From: B1 sp034439755
Lineage (GTDB): Bacteria > Bacteroidota > Bacteroidia > UKL13-3
Assembly (NCBI GenBank): GCA_034439755.1
Contig: JAWXAZ010000101.1
Coordinates: forward strand, 12,112-76,111
Direction: 5' to 3'
Length of the DNA: 64,000 nt
Shown here piece by piece: positions 26,433-35,601 of the stretch; within the stretch, counting starts at the first letter, position 1, and every line of letters begins with the position of its first letter. The position numbers and the translations under genes were made by a program. The notes beneath the pieces were generated by a model. That model was not told the origin of the DNA, searched no databases, and worked only from the letters and a program-made list of their open reading frames with translations.

Positions 26433-28496
26433 ATGAAAAAAATTGCTAGTTTTCTATATATCGTTTTTATACTCTTATTTAAAGTTGATGCCCAATGGAA
26501 TCCTGTTCCTATAAACTTGGCAAGTATTTACCTTAATTCGGTTGATAGCGAATCTGTAATCGTAAAAGTAAATGACAAAGATTTTTACCGCCTAGCTCAG
26601 AATACCAATACTTGGCTACCCATAAATATAAATTTAAATAGTTTGAGTGGTTCAATCAATTCAATTTCGAGCTCAAAAAGCAATATATTGTATACTCATG
26701 GGGGCCTAAATGGCAAGGTATTTATTTCTGAAGATTATGGTAAAACTTTTAATGAAAATGATAATTATGAAAACGCTAGATCCTTTTATTCTATCCTAAT
26801 AAATAATTCTAATAAAAGAATCTATTTAAGTGCAGGTGAGGGAACAAGACTACAATACTCCGACAACCTAGGAAAGTCATGGGTAGTAGACACTCTTGGA
26901 CTTGACTTTTTGCAATTTCATGCCGCCCAATCATTTTATAATATCGACAGTTTTGAATACCAGAAAGCCAATACAGGAGTTTATAGGAGAAGCATTTCAA
27001 AACAAGAACCTTGGAAACTTTGGGTAAAAAAAATCAATAATACATCTCAACTTTATTCGATTATCAAACATCAAGAAAACTTTTTAGGTGCAACTAGTTT
27101 GGGCATTTACAAATATGTTCCTTCAGACAGCACTTGGGTGCGTTTCGACCAAAACAATAGCATTAATTTTATTAACGGTGGAATGGAAAGTTTGGGTCGT
27201 TACGTGGTATTTGCTGGAATTTACGAAGGCGTATATATTTCAAGCAATGAAGGTGCTTCCTGGACGCATTTGCCATTAGACACGGCTGTAAATAGGGATT
27301 TTAGAATTAAAAAATTCGATAACAAAATTTTAGCTTTTACCAATACTGGGGTTTTTGCTTTAGACACCAATTCTTTTACTTGGGAAAGGTTTGGCAATAA
27401 GCTAATGGGGTTAAATGTATCTGATTTGATTAAAATAAATGACAAATTATACGCAACAACATATGCTTTTGGGGTTACCGAATCTAACCTACTGGGCATA
27501 TACCAAAACATATTACCCAAACACAATGCAAGGGCTATATTTAATCAGGCTAACAAAATATATGTGGCCACCAATTTGGGCGTGAAACAAAAAGACTATG
27601 CTAGCAATGTGTGGCAAGACATCCACCCGTTAATTGACAAGCAAAACTTTTTGCAGATATTGGTTCAAAACGATACCCTTTTCTGTTTAAGTAAAACAGA
27701 TTTTTGGGCAAAACCATTAAAAGACACGTCTTGTATTAGGTTTGGTTCAGGCATAAACGTAACAACAAGCATAGCTTTGATAGCTTATGACGGAAATCTA
27801 TTTGCAATTACCAACGGATTATTTAGCTATGTTTTATACAAGTTTAACCAATTATCTAAAAATTGGGAAAGTATAGAAAACAACCTGCCTGCTGCATCTT
27901 ACAATGGGATTTGCCTAAATAAAGGAAATTTATTAGTAGCTACCAATGCCGGCTTGCACCAATATAATGTGTTAAATAACTTCTGGTTAGCAATACCAGG
28001 GTTAGAAAAATATGGGAACGTAAAAGCAATACAAGCAGAAGGAAATACCTTGGCATTTTATTCGGAAACTTTACCGGGACTCTATTTTTGCAGTGATACA
28101 AGCTATAATTTTCTCCCAATTTCTGGTGACTTGCCAAGCATGAATGTCACAAAACTTTATTTCAATCAAGATACCCTTTACATAGGTGGAAGCAAAGGAA
28201 TTTGGTTCAGACCATTATCACAATTGAGCAACTCCATACAAGCCTCTAATTTAAACCAAAATAAAATCAAGGTATATCCAAACCCTTTTTCAGAATCAAT
28301 AAACATAGACTTTGAAAAAGATTTTTTACCCGAATCTAATATACAGTTAATGGATATTTACGGCAGAATTATTTTGAAAGACAAAATATTAACTTCATCA
28401 CATAAAATCTACTTAACACAATTACCACCAGGAATTTACTTTATCGTTATTCACCAGGGTGAAAATAGCAAAAGCATGAAAATTGTGAAGCAATAA
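26433..28496 (+). CDS. Secreted beta-propeller protein with T9SS sorting domain
   Basis: 687 residues. Signal peptide FLYIVFILLFKVDAQ. The body holds repeated BNR/Asp-box-like blades (SEDYGKTF, SDNLGKSW, SNEGASWTHLP), so it is a sialidase-like or YCF48-type propeller without catalytic claim. The C terminus starts IKVYPNPFSESINIDF and ends KSMKIVKQ, a type A T9SS domain. It is the third T9SS cargo in 10 kb. One iterated decamer copy (28204-28213) is read as WFRPL. Confidence 0.82.
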   Translation: MKKIASFLYIVFILLFKVDAQWNPVPINLASIYLNSVDSESVIVKVNDKDFYRLAQNTNTWLPININLNSLSGSINSISSSKSNILYTHGGLNGKVFISEDYGKTFNENDNYENARSFYSILINNSNKRIYLSAGEGTRLQYSDNLGKSWVVDTLGLDFLQFHAAQSFYNIDSFEYQKANTGVYRRSISKQEPWKLWVKKINNTSQLYSIIKHQENFLGATSLGIYKYVPSDSTWVRFDQNNSINFINGGMESLGRYVVFAGIYEGVYISSNEGASWTHLPLDTAVNRDFRIKKFDNKILAFTNTGVFALDTNSFTWERFGNKLMGLNVSDLIKINDKLYATTYAFGVTESNLLGIYQNILPKHNARAIFNQANKIYVATNLGVKQKDYASNVWQDIHPLIDKQNFLQILVQNDTLFCLSKTDFWAKPLKDTSCIRFGSGINVTTSIALIAYDGNLFAITNGLFSYVLYKFNQLSKNWESIENNLPAASYNGICLNKGNLLVATNAGLHQYNVLNNFWLAIPGLEKYGNVKAIQAEGNTLAFYSETLPGLYFCSDTSYNFLPISGDLPSMNVTKLYFNQDTLYIGGSKGIWFRPLSQLSNSIQASNLNQNKIKVYPNPFSESINIDFEKDFLPESNIQLMDIYGRIILKDKILTSSHKIYLTQLPPGIYFIVIHQGENSKSMKIVKQ

Positions 28497-28551
28497 AATT
28501 GGCAAGGATTAATGAGGTGTTTCCTAATTAATCTTTGCTTATTGTAGTCAA

Positions 28552-29532
28552 TTATTTTCTATACAAAACGTCCTTAATGGCTTTGCTTGTGCGTTCTACA
28601 TTTGGTAAGAATTCTTGTACAAATGTTGGGGCATAACCCAAGGGAGTGTCTTGCGTGCAAATGCGTTGAATGGGTGCATCTAAATAATCGAAGGCTCTTT
28701 TCTGAACCATATAGGTTATTTCAGTTGAGATTGAGGCCAATGGCCATGCTTCTTCTACAATTACTAAGCGGTTGGTTTTCTTTACACTTTCAATTACGGT
28801 ATCATAATCAATTGGCCTTACCGTCATTAAGTCAATTACCTCGCAACTGATTCCTTCTTTGGCCAATTCTTCTGCAGTGGCCAAGGCAACTTTTAAAATT
28901 TTGCCAAAAGAAACGATGGTAACATCGGTTCCTTCGCGTTTTACAAAGGCCTTTCCTATGGGAATTAAATACTCTTCTTCTGGCACTTCGCCTTTGTCGC
29001 CATACATCTGTTCGCTCTCCATAAAAATAATAGGGTCGTTATCTCTAATGGCTGTTTTTAGCAAACCTTTTGCATCGTATGGGTTGGCTGGAACCACTAC
29101 TTTTAATCCCGGACAGTTGGCAAACCAGTTTTCGAAAGCCTGCGAGTGCTGCGCACCTAATTGTCCGGCACTGCCTGTAGGCCCGCGAAATACCATGGGA
29201 ATATTAAATTGTCCGCCGCTCATTTGGTACATTTTAGCTGCGGCATTAATTATTTGATCTATGGCAACCAATGAAAAGTTAAAGGTCATAAACTCAATAA
29301 TAGGTCTTAGGCCATTCATGGCAGCGCCTACGCCAATGCCAGCAAAACCAAGCTCTGCGATGGGGGTATCTACAATTCGCTTTTCGCCAAATTCATCCAA
29401 CATGCCCTGACTAACTTTATAAGCGCCGTTGTATTCTGCTACTTCCTCGCCCATTAAGAAAACGTTTGGATCGCGACGCATTTCTTCGTTCATTGCCTCA
29501 CGCAAGGCTTCTCTATATTGTATTATTCTCAT
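28552..29532 (-). CDS. pdhB: Pyruvate dehydrogenase E1 component, beta subunit
   Basis: 326 residues, full length. Typical motifs: VFLMGEEVAEYNGAYKVSQG, KRIVDTPIAELGFAGIGVGAA, FMTFNFSLVAIDQIINAAAK, GPTGSAGQLGAQHSQ and VIDLMTVRPID. It pairs with an alpha subunit in the thiamine-diphosphate E1 of the pyruvate dehydrogenase complex. Branched-chain 2-oxoacid dehydrogenase beta is a less likely alternative. No pdhA, E2 or E3 gene is adjacent. Confidence 0.93.
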   Translation of the reverse strand: MRIIQYREALREAMNEEMRRDPNVFLMGEEVAEYNGAYKVSQGMLDEFGEKRIVDTPIAELGFAGIGVGAAMNGLRPIIEFMTFNFSLVAIDQIINAAAKMYQMSGGQFNIPMVFRGPTGSAGQLGAQHSQAFENWFANCPGLKVVVPANPYDAKGLLKTAIRDNDPIIFMESEQMYGDKGEVPEEEYLIPIGKAFVKREGTDVTIVSFGKILKVALATAEELAKEGISCEVIDLMTVRPIDYDTVIESVKKTNRLVIVEEAWPLASISTEITYMVQKRAFDYLDAPIQRICTQDTPLGYAPTFVQEFLPNVERTSKAIKDVLYRK

Positions 29533-29663
29533 GGATTTATTTTAAAACGAATTGCAAAAATAGGAGCTATTGGCTTATATCAAAGCGATTTGAATTTTTT
29601 GTCATTTTTTGACTAAAAACTAGTTAATGTTACTAAATTGTTAAACATATAATAATAAATTAA

Positions 29664-29671
29664 TATATTTG
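29664..29671 (+). promoter_or_regulatory. TAnnTTTG box directly before a GTG start
   Basis: TATATTTG is a perfect -7 match but lies only 4 bases before the GTG at 29676. If used, the transcript would start at or near the start codon, making it leaderless. Chance occurrence in AT-rich DNA is possible. Confidence 0.35.
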
Positions 29672-29675
29672 TTAG

Positions 29676-30851
29676 GTGCTTAATAAACAGAGATATAGAT
29701 TTTTAATTCCCTCGGCAGTTGCTAGTTTTCTATTGTATGGTATTTTTATGTCGGCACCAGCCTTTGCTAAAGAAAATGAAAATGGGTTCAGCCTAAATTT
29801 ATATGGGCACTTACTTTCATTTGAATTTGTTCAGCCAAAAATTACAATTCAATATCCAATAGAGAAAGAGGGCGTAAGTAAAATTGTTGCTCTGGTAAAA
29901 GAATCGGAACTACAAAGTTTGGTTAAACAGATGGATTCTTATTCTGCTGAGTTTGGGATGGACGATATGGCTTATGTTATTTTTGGCAGAAAGTTATCGG
30001 CTCAATTGTATAAAGATCCCAATGCGGCTAAACTTTTCCAGTATCAAATTCTTATGGAAAAGGGGTATAATGTGATATTGGGGGTAAATGAGGAGCAGCT
30101 AACCTTGTTTGGTAATTTGGGTTTTAACATTTTAAATGGCACAACGGTGCAGCACCAAGGATTGTCTTATGATGATCTTTCGTTCGACTATAATTTGGAG
30201 CCTTGTATAGATGCGGTTTATGAAGTGGCAATAGGAGGAAGGGCAATTTTAATTAATGAAAATAGGCCACCATTTTTTAATGCCATTCGGGGCTCATACG
30301 ATTTGCACACCGAGTTTGAAGGCGCTGTTTATTTTTTTAAAGGCTCGCTCAATCAAAGCTTGGCAAATTATTACCACGATTTACCCGATATTGAATTTGG
30401 TCAGATTTACCTCAATTATCAAATATCTAGTCCTACCTATTCTCAATTGGTAGGCGATTTAAAAAAGGCAATATCAAATATGTTTCCCCGCAAACAGATT
30501 GATTTTTTGCTTCATTTTACCCAAACGGCCATTCCTTATAAAGTAGATAAAGAGGCAATAGGAAAAGAGAAATTCGCGTTTCCAGAGGAAGTGCTGTCTA
30601 ATAATTACGGCGATTGTGAAGATAAGTCGGTGTTGTTTGCCTACCTCACCAAGGAAGTTCTTCAATTGCCCTCGGTGGCTTTGATTTACGTTTCGCAAAA
30701 TCATTTGAATGTGGCGGTTGCTATTAACCACGCCAGTTTCAACTTTATTTACAACAACCAAAAATACCTTATTTGCGAGCCTTCGGGTTTAGGTTTTGCA
30801 CCTGGAGATAATGTGTACGACTTAAAAAAGGTTAGCATTATTCCTTGGTAA
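29676..30851 (+). CDS. Secreted transglutaminase-like domain protein
   Basis: 391 residues from GTG 29676, chosen because it supplies the signal peptide (FLIPSAVASFLLYGIFMSAPAFAKE); an in-frame stop lies directly upstream. The C-terminal third has EEVLSNNYGDCEDKSVLFAYL, the Cys of a transglutaminase-like (cysteine protease fold) site with NYGDCEDKS, and a plausible partner His in SQNHLNVAV. The N-terminal two-thirds are not recognised. The whole probably acts in the envelope. The gene ends shortly before a 46-bp tandem repeat. Confidence 0.7.
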   Translation: MLNKQRYRFLIPSAVASFLLYGIFMSAPAFAKENENGFSLNLYGHLLSFEFVQPKITIQYPIEKEGVSKIVALVKESELQSLVKQMDSYSAEFGMDDMAYVIFGRKLSAQLYKDPNAAKLFQYQILMEKGYNVILGVNEEQLTLFGNLGFNILNGTTVQHQGLSYDDLSFDYNLEPCIDAVYEVAIGGRAILINENRPPFFNAIRGSYDLHTEFEGAVYFFKGSLNQSLANYYHDLPDIEFGQIYLNYQISSPTYSQLVGDLKKAISNMFPRKQIDFLLHFTQTAIPYKVDKEAIGKEKFAFPEEVLSNNYGDCEDKSVLFAYLTKEVLQLPSVALIYVSQNHLNVAVAINHASFNFIYNNQKYLICEPSGLGFAPGDNVYDLKKVSIIPW

Positions 30852-30870
30852 TTTTTGCGAAAGAGATTAG

Positions 30871-31082
30871 GTAACTAGCAGTAAAATGTTTAGTTAAATG
30901 TGGCAAAAAAAGAAGCGTAACTAGCCGTAAAATGTTTAGTTAAATATGGCAAAAAAAGAAGCGTAACTAGCCGTAAAATGTTTAGTTAAATATAGCAAAA
31001 AAAGAAGCGTAACTAGCCGTAAAATGTTTAGTTAAATATGGCAAAAAAAGAAGCGTAACTAGCCGTAAAATGTTTAGTTAAC
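30871..31082. repeat. 46-bp tandem repeat, four copies plus a partial fifth
   Basis: Units at 30871-30916, 30917-30962, 30963-31008 and 31009-31054, with a 28-base partial to 31082. Each contains ACTAGCCGTAAAATG, TTTAGTTAAAT and an A-run before GAAGC. Copies differ by single bases (three in copy 1, one in copy 3). The array fills the gap between a plus gene and a convergent SDR gene and has stop codons in many frames. Confidence 0.92.
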
Positions 31083-31098
31083 TTTTGTGAAAATTTAG

Positions 31099-31803
31099 TT
31101 ATGGTGCTTTTGGTCCGCGCGGTTGCAGCGGCCTAATTTCTAAATTAACCGTATGAAAATTATCTGGCATTTCAAGCGCTTGCACCATCATTAAAGCCAC
31201 ATCTTCTGGCATCAACATATAATCATGCGGTTTTATTCCCAGACTATTTCTAAAGAAGTCGGTTTTGGTTGAGCCGGGGTAAACACAAGTTACCTTTATT
31301 TTAAAGTCGCGCAGTTCCTTGTACAAAGATTCGCTTAAACCCTTAACGGCCCATTTGGTGGCACAATATGCGCTTACTTGCGCCATTCCCTCTAATGCCG
31401 CTGTGGAGGCGATATTGATGATGTGGCCAAATTCAGATTTTTTCATTTGAGGCAATACCTGCTTTAAGCAATAAAACATGCCATGAATATTGGTATTAAA
31501 CATGGTGTGCCATTGCTCCTCTGTCACGTCTTCTAAGTAGCCAAAATACCCCAATCCGGCATTGTTTACCATCACATGAATCTCTGCTACCTCCAAGTAA
31601 ATTTTGGAAAAGGCGGTCTGAACCGAAGCGCTGTTTTGAACGTCGCATGTCATGAAATGAAAGTTTGTATGGACTATTTCAGCCGGACAATTTCTGCCCA
31701 ATCCATATACTGCCGCACCCTTCTCTAAAAGTTGTTTGCAAAGCGCCATGCCAATTCCTTTGCTTACGCCCGTAACCACCGCAATTTTATCTGTTAAATT
31801 CAT
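31099..31803 (-). CDS. Short-chain dehydrogenase/reductase
   Basis: 234 residues. Classical SDR: the TGVSKGIGMALCKQL cofactor loop at 12-26, NNAGLGYFG, the catalytic Ser in INIASTAAL, and YCATKWAVKG with the Tyr-Lys pair. The C terminus is Pro/Arg-rich (IRPLQPRGPKAP). Substrate is unknown. It is followed after 23 bases (upstream side) by the T9SS protein gene on the same strand; its 3' end meets the 46-bp repeats. One iterated decamer copy lies at 31615-31624. Confidence 0.92.
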   Translation of the reverse strand: MNLTDKIAVVTGVSKGIGMALCKQLLEKGAAVYGLGRNCPAEIVHTNFHFMTCDVQNSASVQTAFSKIYLEVAEIHVMVNNAGLGYFGYLEDVTEEQWHTMFNTNIHGMFYCLKQVLPQMKKSEFGHIINIASTAALEGMAQVSAYCATKWAVKGLSESLYKELRDFKIKVTCVYPGSTKTDFFRNSLGIKPHDYMLMPEDVALMMVQALEMPDNFHTVNLEIRPLQPRGPKAP

Positions 31804-31825
31804 ATCGTACTTTTATGTTTTGTTC

Positions 31826-32968
31826 TTATTTTAAAAAGCTACCCGCCAGAATGCCATTGATTCTTACGAAGTATTTTCCTTTGGCCAAATTTGAAATGTT
31901 AAGTTTGTTAATGACTTGTGGCTCTATTTCATCTTTTAAAACCAGGCGGCCCTCGAGGTTTAAAATGTCTAATAACATTGCAGGTTCGGCTATATCATCA
32001 TGCACTTCAACACACAAAATATGCTCGGCAGGATTGGGATAAATTTTGTAGTATTTCTTTTGTAATTCTATTAATCCGCTTGGTGTTAAATTGGGCAAGT
32101 TAAACCTAAATAATCCTGCTGTTCCCAGCGCACTTGTTTCTTGGGTATACCACAAAGTGTTGGTATTTTCGAACCACAAAGCTTCCTTTTGCGAGAGGTT
32201 GGGAAATGCCAACGTGTTTGCAGTTCCTTTAAAAAAGCGATTGCCATTAAAGCCACTAAACAACCATACCTTATCGTAACCTAATAAGGCAATTTTATTG
32301 CCATTTGCAAAGGCCGCTCCACCCGTAACAGAATAATTTAAATAGCCGCCACTTCCAGTATAAAAACTATCAATTAATTGGGCTACAAATGTGCCGCTGC
32401 GCGCTGGGAGACGATAGCATTTGGTATAACCACTATAAGGGTTTGTTCTGTTTTTTGAAAATAAGTACAATGAATCGTTGAACCAAAAGAAAGATTCCAT
32501 ATCAAAATTTTGGTAAGCCACCGCAGGTGGAAAGGCCTTTTGGTCTGAATAGGTAAAGTTGGTAATTCCGGCAATGGTGCTGTCTTTGGTGTATGTATTT
32601 GGACTGGCCACCACATATATTCTGAGGTTGGTTCTATCGCTGTTGTTGTTGCCAAAATCGCCAATATACACATTGCCTTTGCTATCCATGGTAAGGTCTT
32701 CCCAATCTACATTTTGTGCATTGCTTATTTTGATGCGGCGTTGGATCAAACCTGAACTATCAAAGACAAACAAAATGGGCTCATTGCCACTGTCGTTATG
32801 CGATACAAACTTATTTGGGCCAATCTTAATTAAGCCCGAGGTTTCGCTTAATTCGGCGGGCAAGTCGCATACTTTTGCGGCGTTTACGGTCTGAGCCAAT
32901 AATGGGTTCAGGCCAGAAAAAAAAAGTAAGCCGAGGAATAGGAGTGAAAAAAGGAGGAGATTTTTCAT
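31826..32968 (-). CDS. Secreted NHL-like propeller protein with T9SS CTD
   Basis: 380 residues. Signal peptide FSLLFLGLLFFSGLNPLLAQ. The body starts CDLPAELSETSGLI, FVSHNDSGNEPILFVF and NAQNVDWEDLTMDSKGNVYI, the recurring pattern of a six-blade-like propeller family frequent in Bacteroidota. The C terminus has YKIYPNPAEHILCVEV and KYFVRINGILAG, a T9SS sorting domain. Function is unknown. It lies upstream of the SDR gene in the same transcript. Confidence 0.82.
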   Translation of the reverse strand: MKNLLLFSLLFLGLLFFSGLNPLLAQTVNAAKVCDLPAELSETSGLIKIGPNKFVSHNDSGNEPILFVFDSSGLIQRRIKISNAQNVDWEDLTMDSKGNVYIGDFGNNNSDRTNLRIYVVASPNTYTKDSTIAGITNFTYSDQKAFPPAVAYQNFDMESFFWFNDSLYLFSKNRTNPYSGYTKCYRLPARSGTFVAQLIDSFYTGSGGYLNYSVTGGAAFANGNKIALLGYDKVWLFSGFNGNRFFKGTANTLAFPNLSQKEALWFENTNTLWYTQETSALGTAGLFRFNLPNLTPSGLIELQKKYYKIYPNPAEHILCVEVHDDIAEPAMLLDILNLEGRLVLKDEIEPQVINKLNISNLAKGKYFVRINGILAGSFLK

Positions 32969-33104
32969 AGGGCTAAGGTAGTGCAGAATTTAATAGGAAC
33001 AAAAAGTGCCCGTGATTATGCGATTTTTTTCCCCCAATTTTCTTTGCATGAAACTTAACTTTTTTTGATTATTTATGCCTGTTTTCATATCCAAGTAAAT
33101 TTAT

Positions 33105-33112
33105 TATATTTG
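33105..33112 (+). promoter_or_regulatory. -7 box of the InlB-repeat lipoprotein gene
   Basis: TATATTTG, a perfect TAnnTTTG match, lies 46 bases before the ATG at 33159. Confidence 0.45.
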
Positions 33113-33158
33113 TTTTTATACAGCCAAAAATATTTATTTAAACTGATAGCAAATAAAA

Positions 33159-33800
33159 ATGAAAAATGTTATAATTCTACTTACCCTATTTTTTTTAATA
33201 ACTTCTTGTGAAAAATCGGCAACAACCCAACCAGAAGAAGAGGTTGAAGTCTCTGTTAGTTATAACGGAAATGGAAATACGGATGGTACTGTTCCCATAG
33301 ATGGAGATAAATATAAGAATGGAAATTCGGCTATTACGCTGGGTAACACAGGTAATCTTTTAAAAACTAATTTTTCGTTTGTTGGATGGAATACCGCTAA
33401 GGATGTAAGTGGCAAAGATTTTTTACCTAACTCATCTTTTGCTATTGGTAAATCTAACATAAATTTATATGCCAAATGGGTTGAAGGTAACTTTTTTCTG
33501 GTTTCTTATGATGGCAATGGCAACACAACAGGCAGCGTTCCAACCCTTGCTCTAGGCAGCGTTCCAACCCTTGCTCCAGGCAGCGTTCCAACCATTGCTC
33601 TAGGCAGCACCTATTTTATATCTAGTAATATCACCTTTTATGCGGTTTATACTACATGCTCTAGTAGTACAAGCAAATATTATGGATTAAATGCAAGCGG
33701 ACAAACAAAAAGCAAATCGACTTTAAGTTCTTCATGGATATCAGAATACCTTAACAATATGTTTGGATCATCCAATTTGGTCTGTGCTGTTTATAAATAA
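33159..33800 (+). CDS. Lipoprotein with InlB B-repeat domains
   Basis: 213 residues. Lipobox LFFLITSCEKS (Cys at 17). Two Listeria-Bacteroides B-repeat units follow: VSYNGNGNTDGTVP...FVGWNTAKDVSG...LYAKWV and VSYDGNGNTTGSVPT...FYAVYTTC. The second is interrupted by three direct 24-bp repeats coding GSVPTLAL-type octapeptides. The Ser-rich tail (STSKYYGLNASGQTKSKSTL) is unassigned. Surface adhesion or mucin-like roles are inferred only from the family. It starts a cluster of three same-strand genes. Confidence 0.75.
   Translation: MKNVIILLTLFFLITSCEKSATTQPEEEVEVSVSYNGNGNTDGTVPIDGDKYKNGNSAITLGNTGNLLKTNFSFVGWNTAKDVSGKDFLPNSSFAIGKSNINLYAKWVEGNFFLVSYDGNGNTTGSVPTLALGSVPTLAPGSVPTIALGSTYFISSNITFYAVYTTCSSSTSKYYGLNASGQTKSKSTLSSSWISEYLNNMFGSSNLVCAVYK
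33531..33602 (+). repeat. 24-bp coding minisatellite in the InlB-repeat gene
   Basis: Three 24-base copies (33531-33554, 33555-33578, 33579-33602) differ by one or two bases and encode octapeptides GSVPTLAL, GSVPTLAP and GSVPTIAL. Being a multiple of 3 they preserve the frame. Confidence 0.9.
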
Positions 33801-33835
33801 GTGCAGTTTTTCCTGAACCAATATAATTAAGCCAC

Positions 33836-34303
33836 ATGAGACTAATTTTGTTCTTGTTATTTCTATTTTCGGTTGTGGTATTTTCTGCCTGTAATAGATG
33901 CGAAGGGTATGGGTACGAACCCAGTAGTTCAAGGGCTATTTATGCGAGCTACCTTGTGTTAACAGATAATACGGATACGATAAGAAGTCTTACATACGAT
34001 ATAAAGCCGGGCGAATTATTGCCCAATAAATGTATTACGCCCTTATTGATTTCTTTTTTAAGTCCTGCCTATGTTCAAGTAAAAACTGATAAGCATGCGT
34101 ATCAATTTCGCATTCAAGTTACTACAAGTTACACTTATTGGTATAATCGAAATTGTGAGGTGGGAGGATCAGAAATGGTGGTTTCGCAACCCATCATAGA
34201 TAGCATCTCGGGTGGCAAAATTACTAGAAAAAGAGTTTCGTTTACCGACATATTTGGTAGGGTTATTCATAACGTGGTTGATTCAATAAATTTAGCCCCA
34301 TGA
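33836..34303 (+). CDS. Small lipoprotein of unknown function
   Basis: 155 residues. The lipobox FSVVVFSACNRCEG places the anchored Cys at about 19. The mature part begins CNRCEGYGYEP and has no recognisable domain; six Cys are present. The gene overlaps the next by 4 bases (ATGA), so the two are translationally coupled, and it lies 35 bases after the InlB-repeat gene. It is a small species-specific-looking cluster. Confidence 0.65.
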   Translation: MRLILFLLFLFSVVVFSACNRCEGYGYEPSSSRAIYASYLVLTDNTDTIRSLTYDIKPGELLPNKCITPLLISFLSPAYVQVKTDKHAYQFRIQVTTSYTYWYNRNCEVGGSEMVVSQPIIDSISGGKITRKRVSFTDIFGRVIHNVVDSINLAP

Positions 34304-34962
34304 AGAGGCATTTAATTTTTTGCTTCATAGCTTTTTGTGCTCACTTTGCCTCAGCACAAATAAGCAGAATAAGCGGCCAGCAGTATCTACTTTTAGTAGG
34401 AGTGCGCACAGATGCCGTTTTGTGGAATGAATATGGGTTTATGTATTTTGGAGATAAGCATTTGAGCTTTCAGTTAAAAGGCAGTTATGTAAAAAATTAT
34501 ACTTCTACTGATAACCAGGAAATATGGACGCCATACGCCGGCAATAGAGGATCTGTGGATTTTGTTTCTTCTTTTTATTACTTAAAACCCAGTTATGTAT
34601 TGCATCAGAAGAGCAATGATTTTTATACCTTTTTTGTATTGGTAAATGGCATGTTTTCTTCTAGCAAAAACCACCTCATTGTAAGCTTGTTTGATCCAGT
34701 TTTGGGAAATGTGGTTGACGTTACCACAGAGATTTACTATTATAAATCGATAGAGTTTGAGGCAAATTGGCACATCAATTTGGGGAAACAAATGGCCGTA
34801 AGTTTAGGCGTTTTGGTGGGTAGTGTTTTTAATAGCCCTTTGATATTTTCAAACGTTTATAACGGTGCTTTTTCTAAGAGAGATACGTATACGCCTGGAG
34901 TTGGTTACAATGGTGATGCGTATTTAAAATTGAATTTAGGCTTGGTCTTAAGGCCATATTAA
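34300..34962 (+). CDS. Exported protein of unknown function, beta-rich
   Basis: 220 residues. Signal peptide LIFCFIAFCAHFASAQ. The mature chain is rich in aromatic residues and alternating polar/hydrophobic strands (YLLLVGVRTDAVLWNEYGFMYFG, VKVNDFYTFFVLVNG-like), ending LNLGLVLRPY with a terminal aromatic residue. This suggests an outer-membrane beta-barrel, but no family is recognised. It is coupled to the preceding lipoprotein. Confidence 0.6.
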   Translation: MKRHLIFCFIAFCAHFASAQISRISGQQYLLLVGVRTDAVLWNEYGFMYFGDKHLSFQLKGSYVKNYTSTDNQEIWTPYAGNRGSVDFVSSFYYLKPSYVLHQKSNDFYTFFVLVNGMFSSSKNHLIVSLFDPVLGNVVDVTTEIYYYKSIEFEANWHINLGKQMAVSLGVLVGSVFNSPLIFSNVYNGAFSKRDTYTPGVGYNGDAYLKLNLGLVLRPY

Positions 34963-35206
34963 CATAGGTTATTTGCAGCATGAAGTCCTAAAAATTTACA
35001 ATCACAAAACGGTACTAAAAGCAAAGTCGACAAATACATGAGCCAATATTAAGTACGCCAGTGGCTGGTTTCCCCGCATATTGTGGAACAGGCGGCTCAA
35101 CCGGAATTAATCTCCTGTTTTATTTGTTTTTGGCATTCGATGATTTTCAATTCATGGCCGGGCTTTCAGCCACCACTAAACGCTAGCTGTTAGCTGCTGG
35201 CGTTCT

Positions 35207-35467
35207 CTATGTTGTTAGGTAATGCTGTTCATTGACCAGTTCAAATGAAGCCTCTTCGGTAATCATCTCAGCTATATTTAATGTTGGCACGATAAATTTT
35301 GAAAATAGTGTAGATTCGGTTTTTGCAAATAAAACACCTCTTGTTGTTCCAGTTGTTATCATTGCCAAATGAGCCAAAAAATCTTTTGGGACAATTAACT
35401 TATTTTTCTTCGCTTGTATAAAATTGTTCCACGAACTTTCTTCCATTTTGAAATGACAACTCACCAC
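35207..35467 (-). CDS. Short hypothetical protein
   Basis: 86 residues from GTG 35467, or 79 from the ATG at 35446. The sequence (KKNKLIVPKDFLAHLAM, GTTRGVLFAKTESTLFSKF) shows no signal or domain. The frame is closed by a stop 15 bases upstream. It may be a short gene or the remnant of one. Neighbouring gaps of about 245 and 134 bases hold nothing recognised. Confidence 0.35.
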   Translation of the reverse strand: MVSCHFKMEESSWNNFIQAKKNKLIVPKDFLAHLAMITTGTTRGVLFAKTESTLFSKFIVPTLNIAEMITEEASFELVNEQHYLTT

Positions 35468-35601
35468 AATCTTTAAAAATATTTAATTTTATTCATTTCT
35501 TATTGGTTTTAAATGTTGGGCTTTTAGTAGGTAAATCCCTGGATTGTCAGACGCTGATTTTGAAATTATTTTATAATAAATGCTTTCTTGCCACTATGCC
35601 A

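Noticed and set aside
35150..35215. Integron attC-like core (TAACA... and GCTAGC/GTTAGC words) after the short gene at 35207
   Set aside because: The R and L boxes do not fit the RYYYAAC/GTTRRRY pattern, and no integrase is present.
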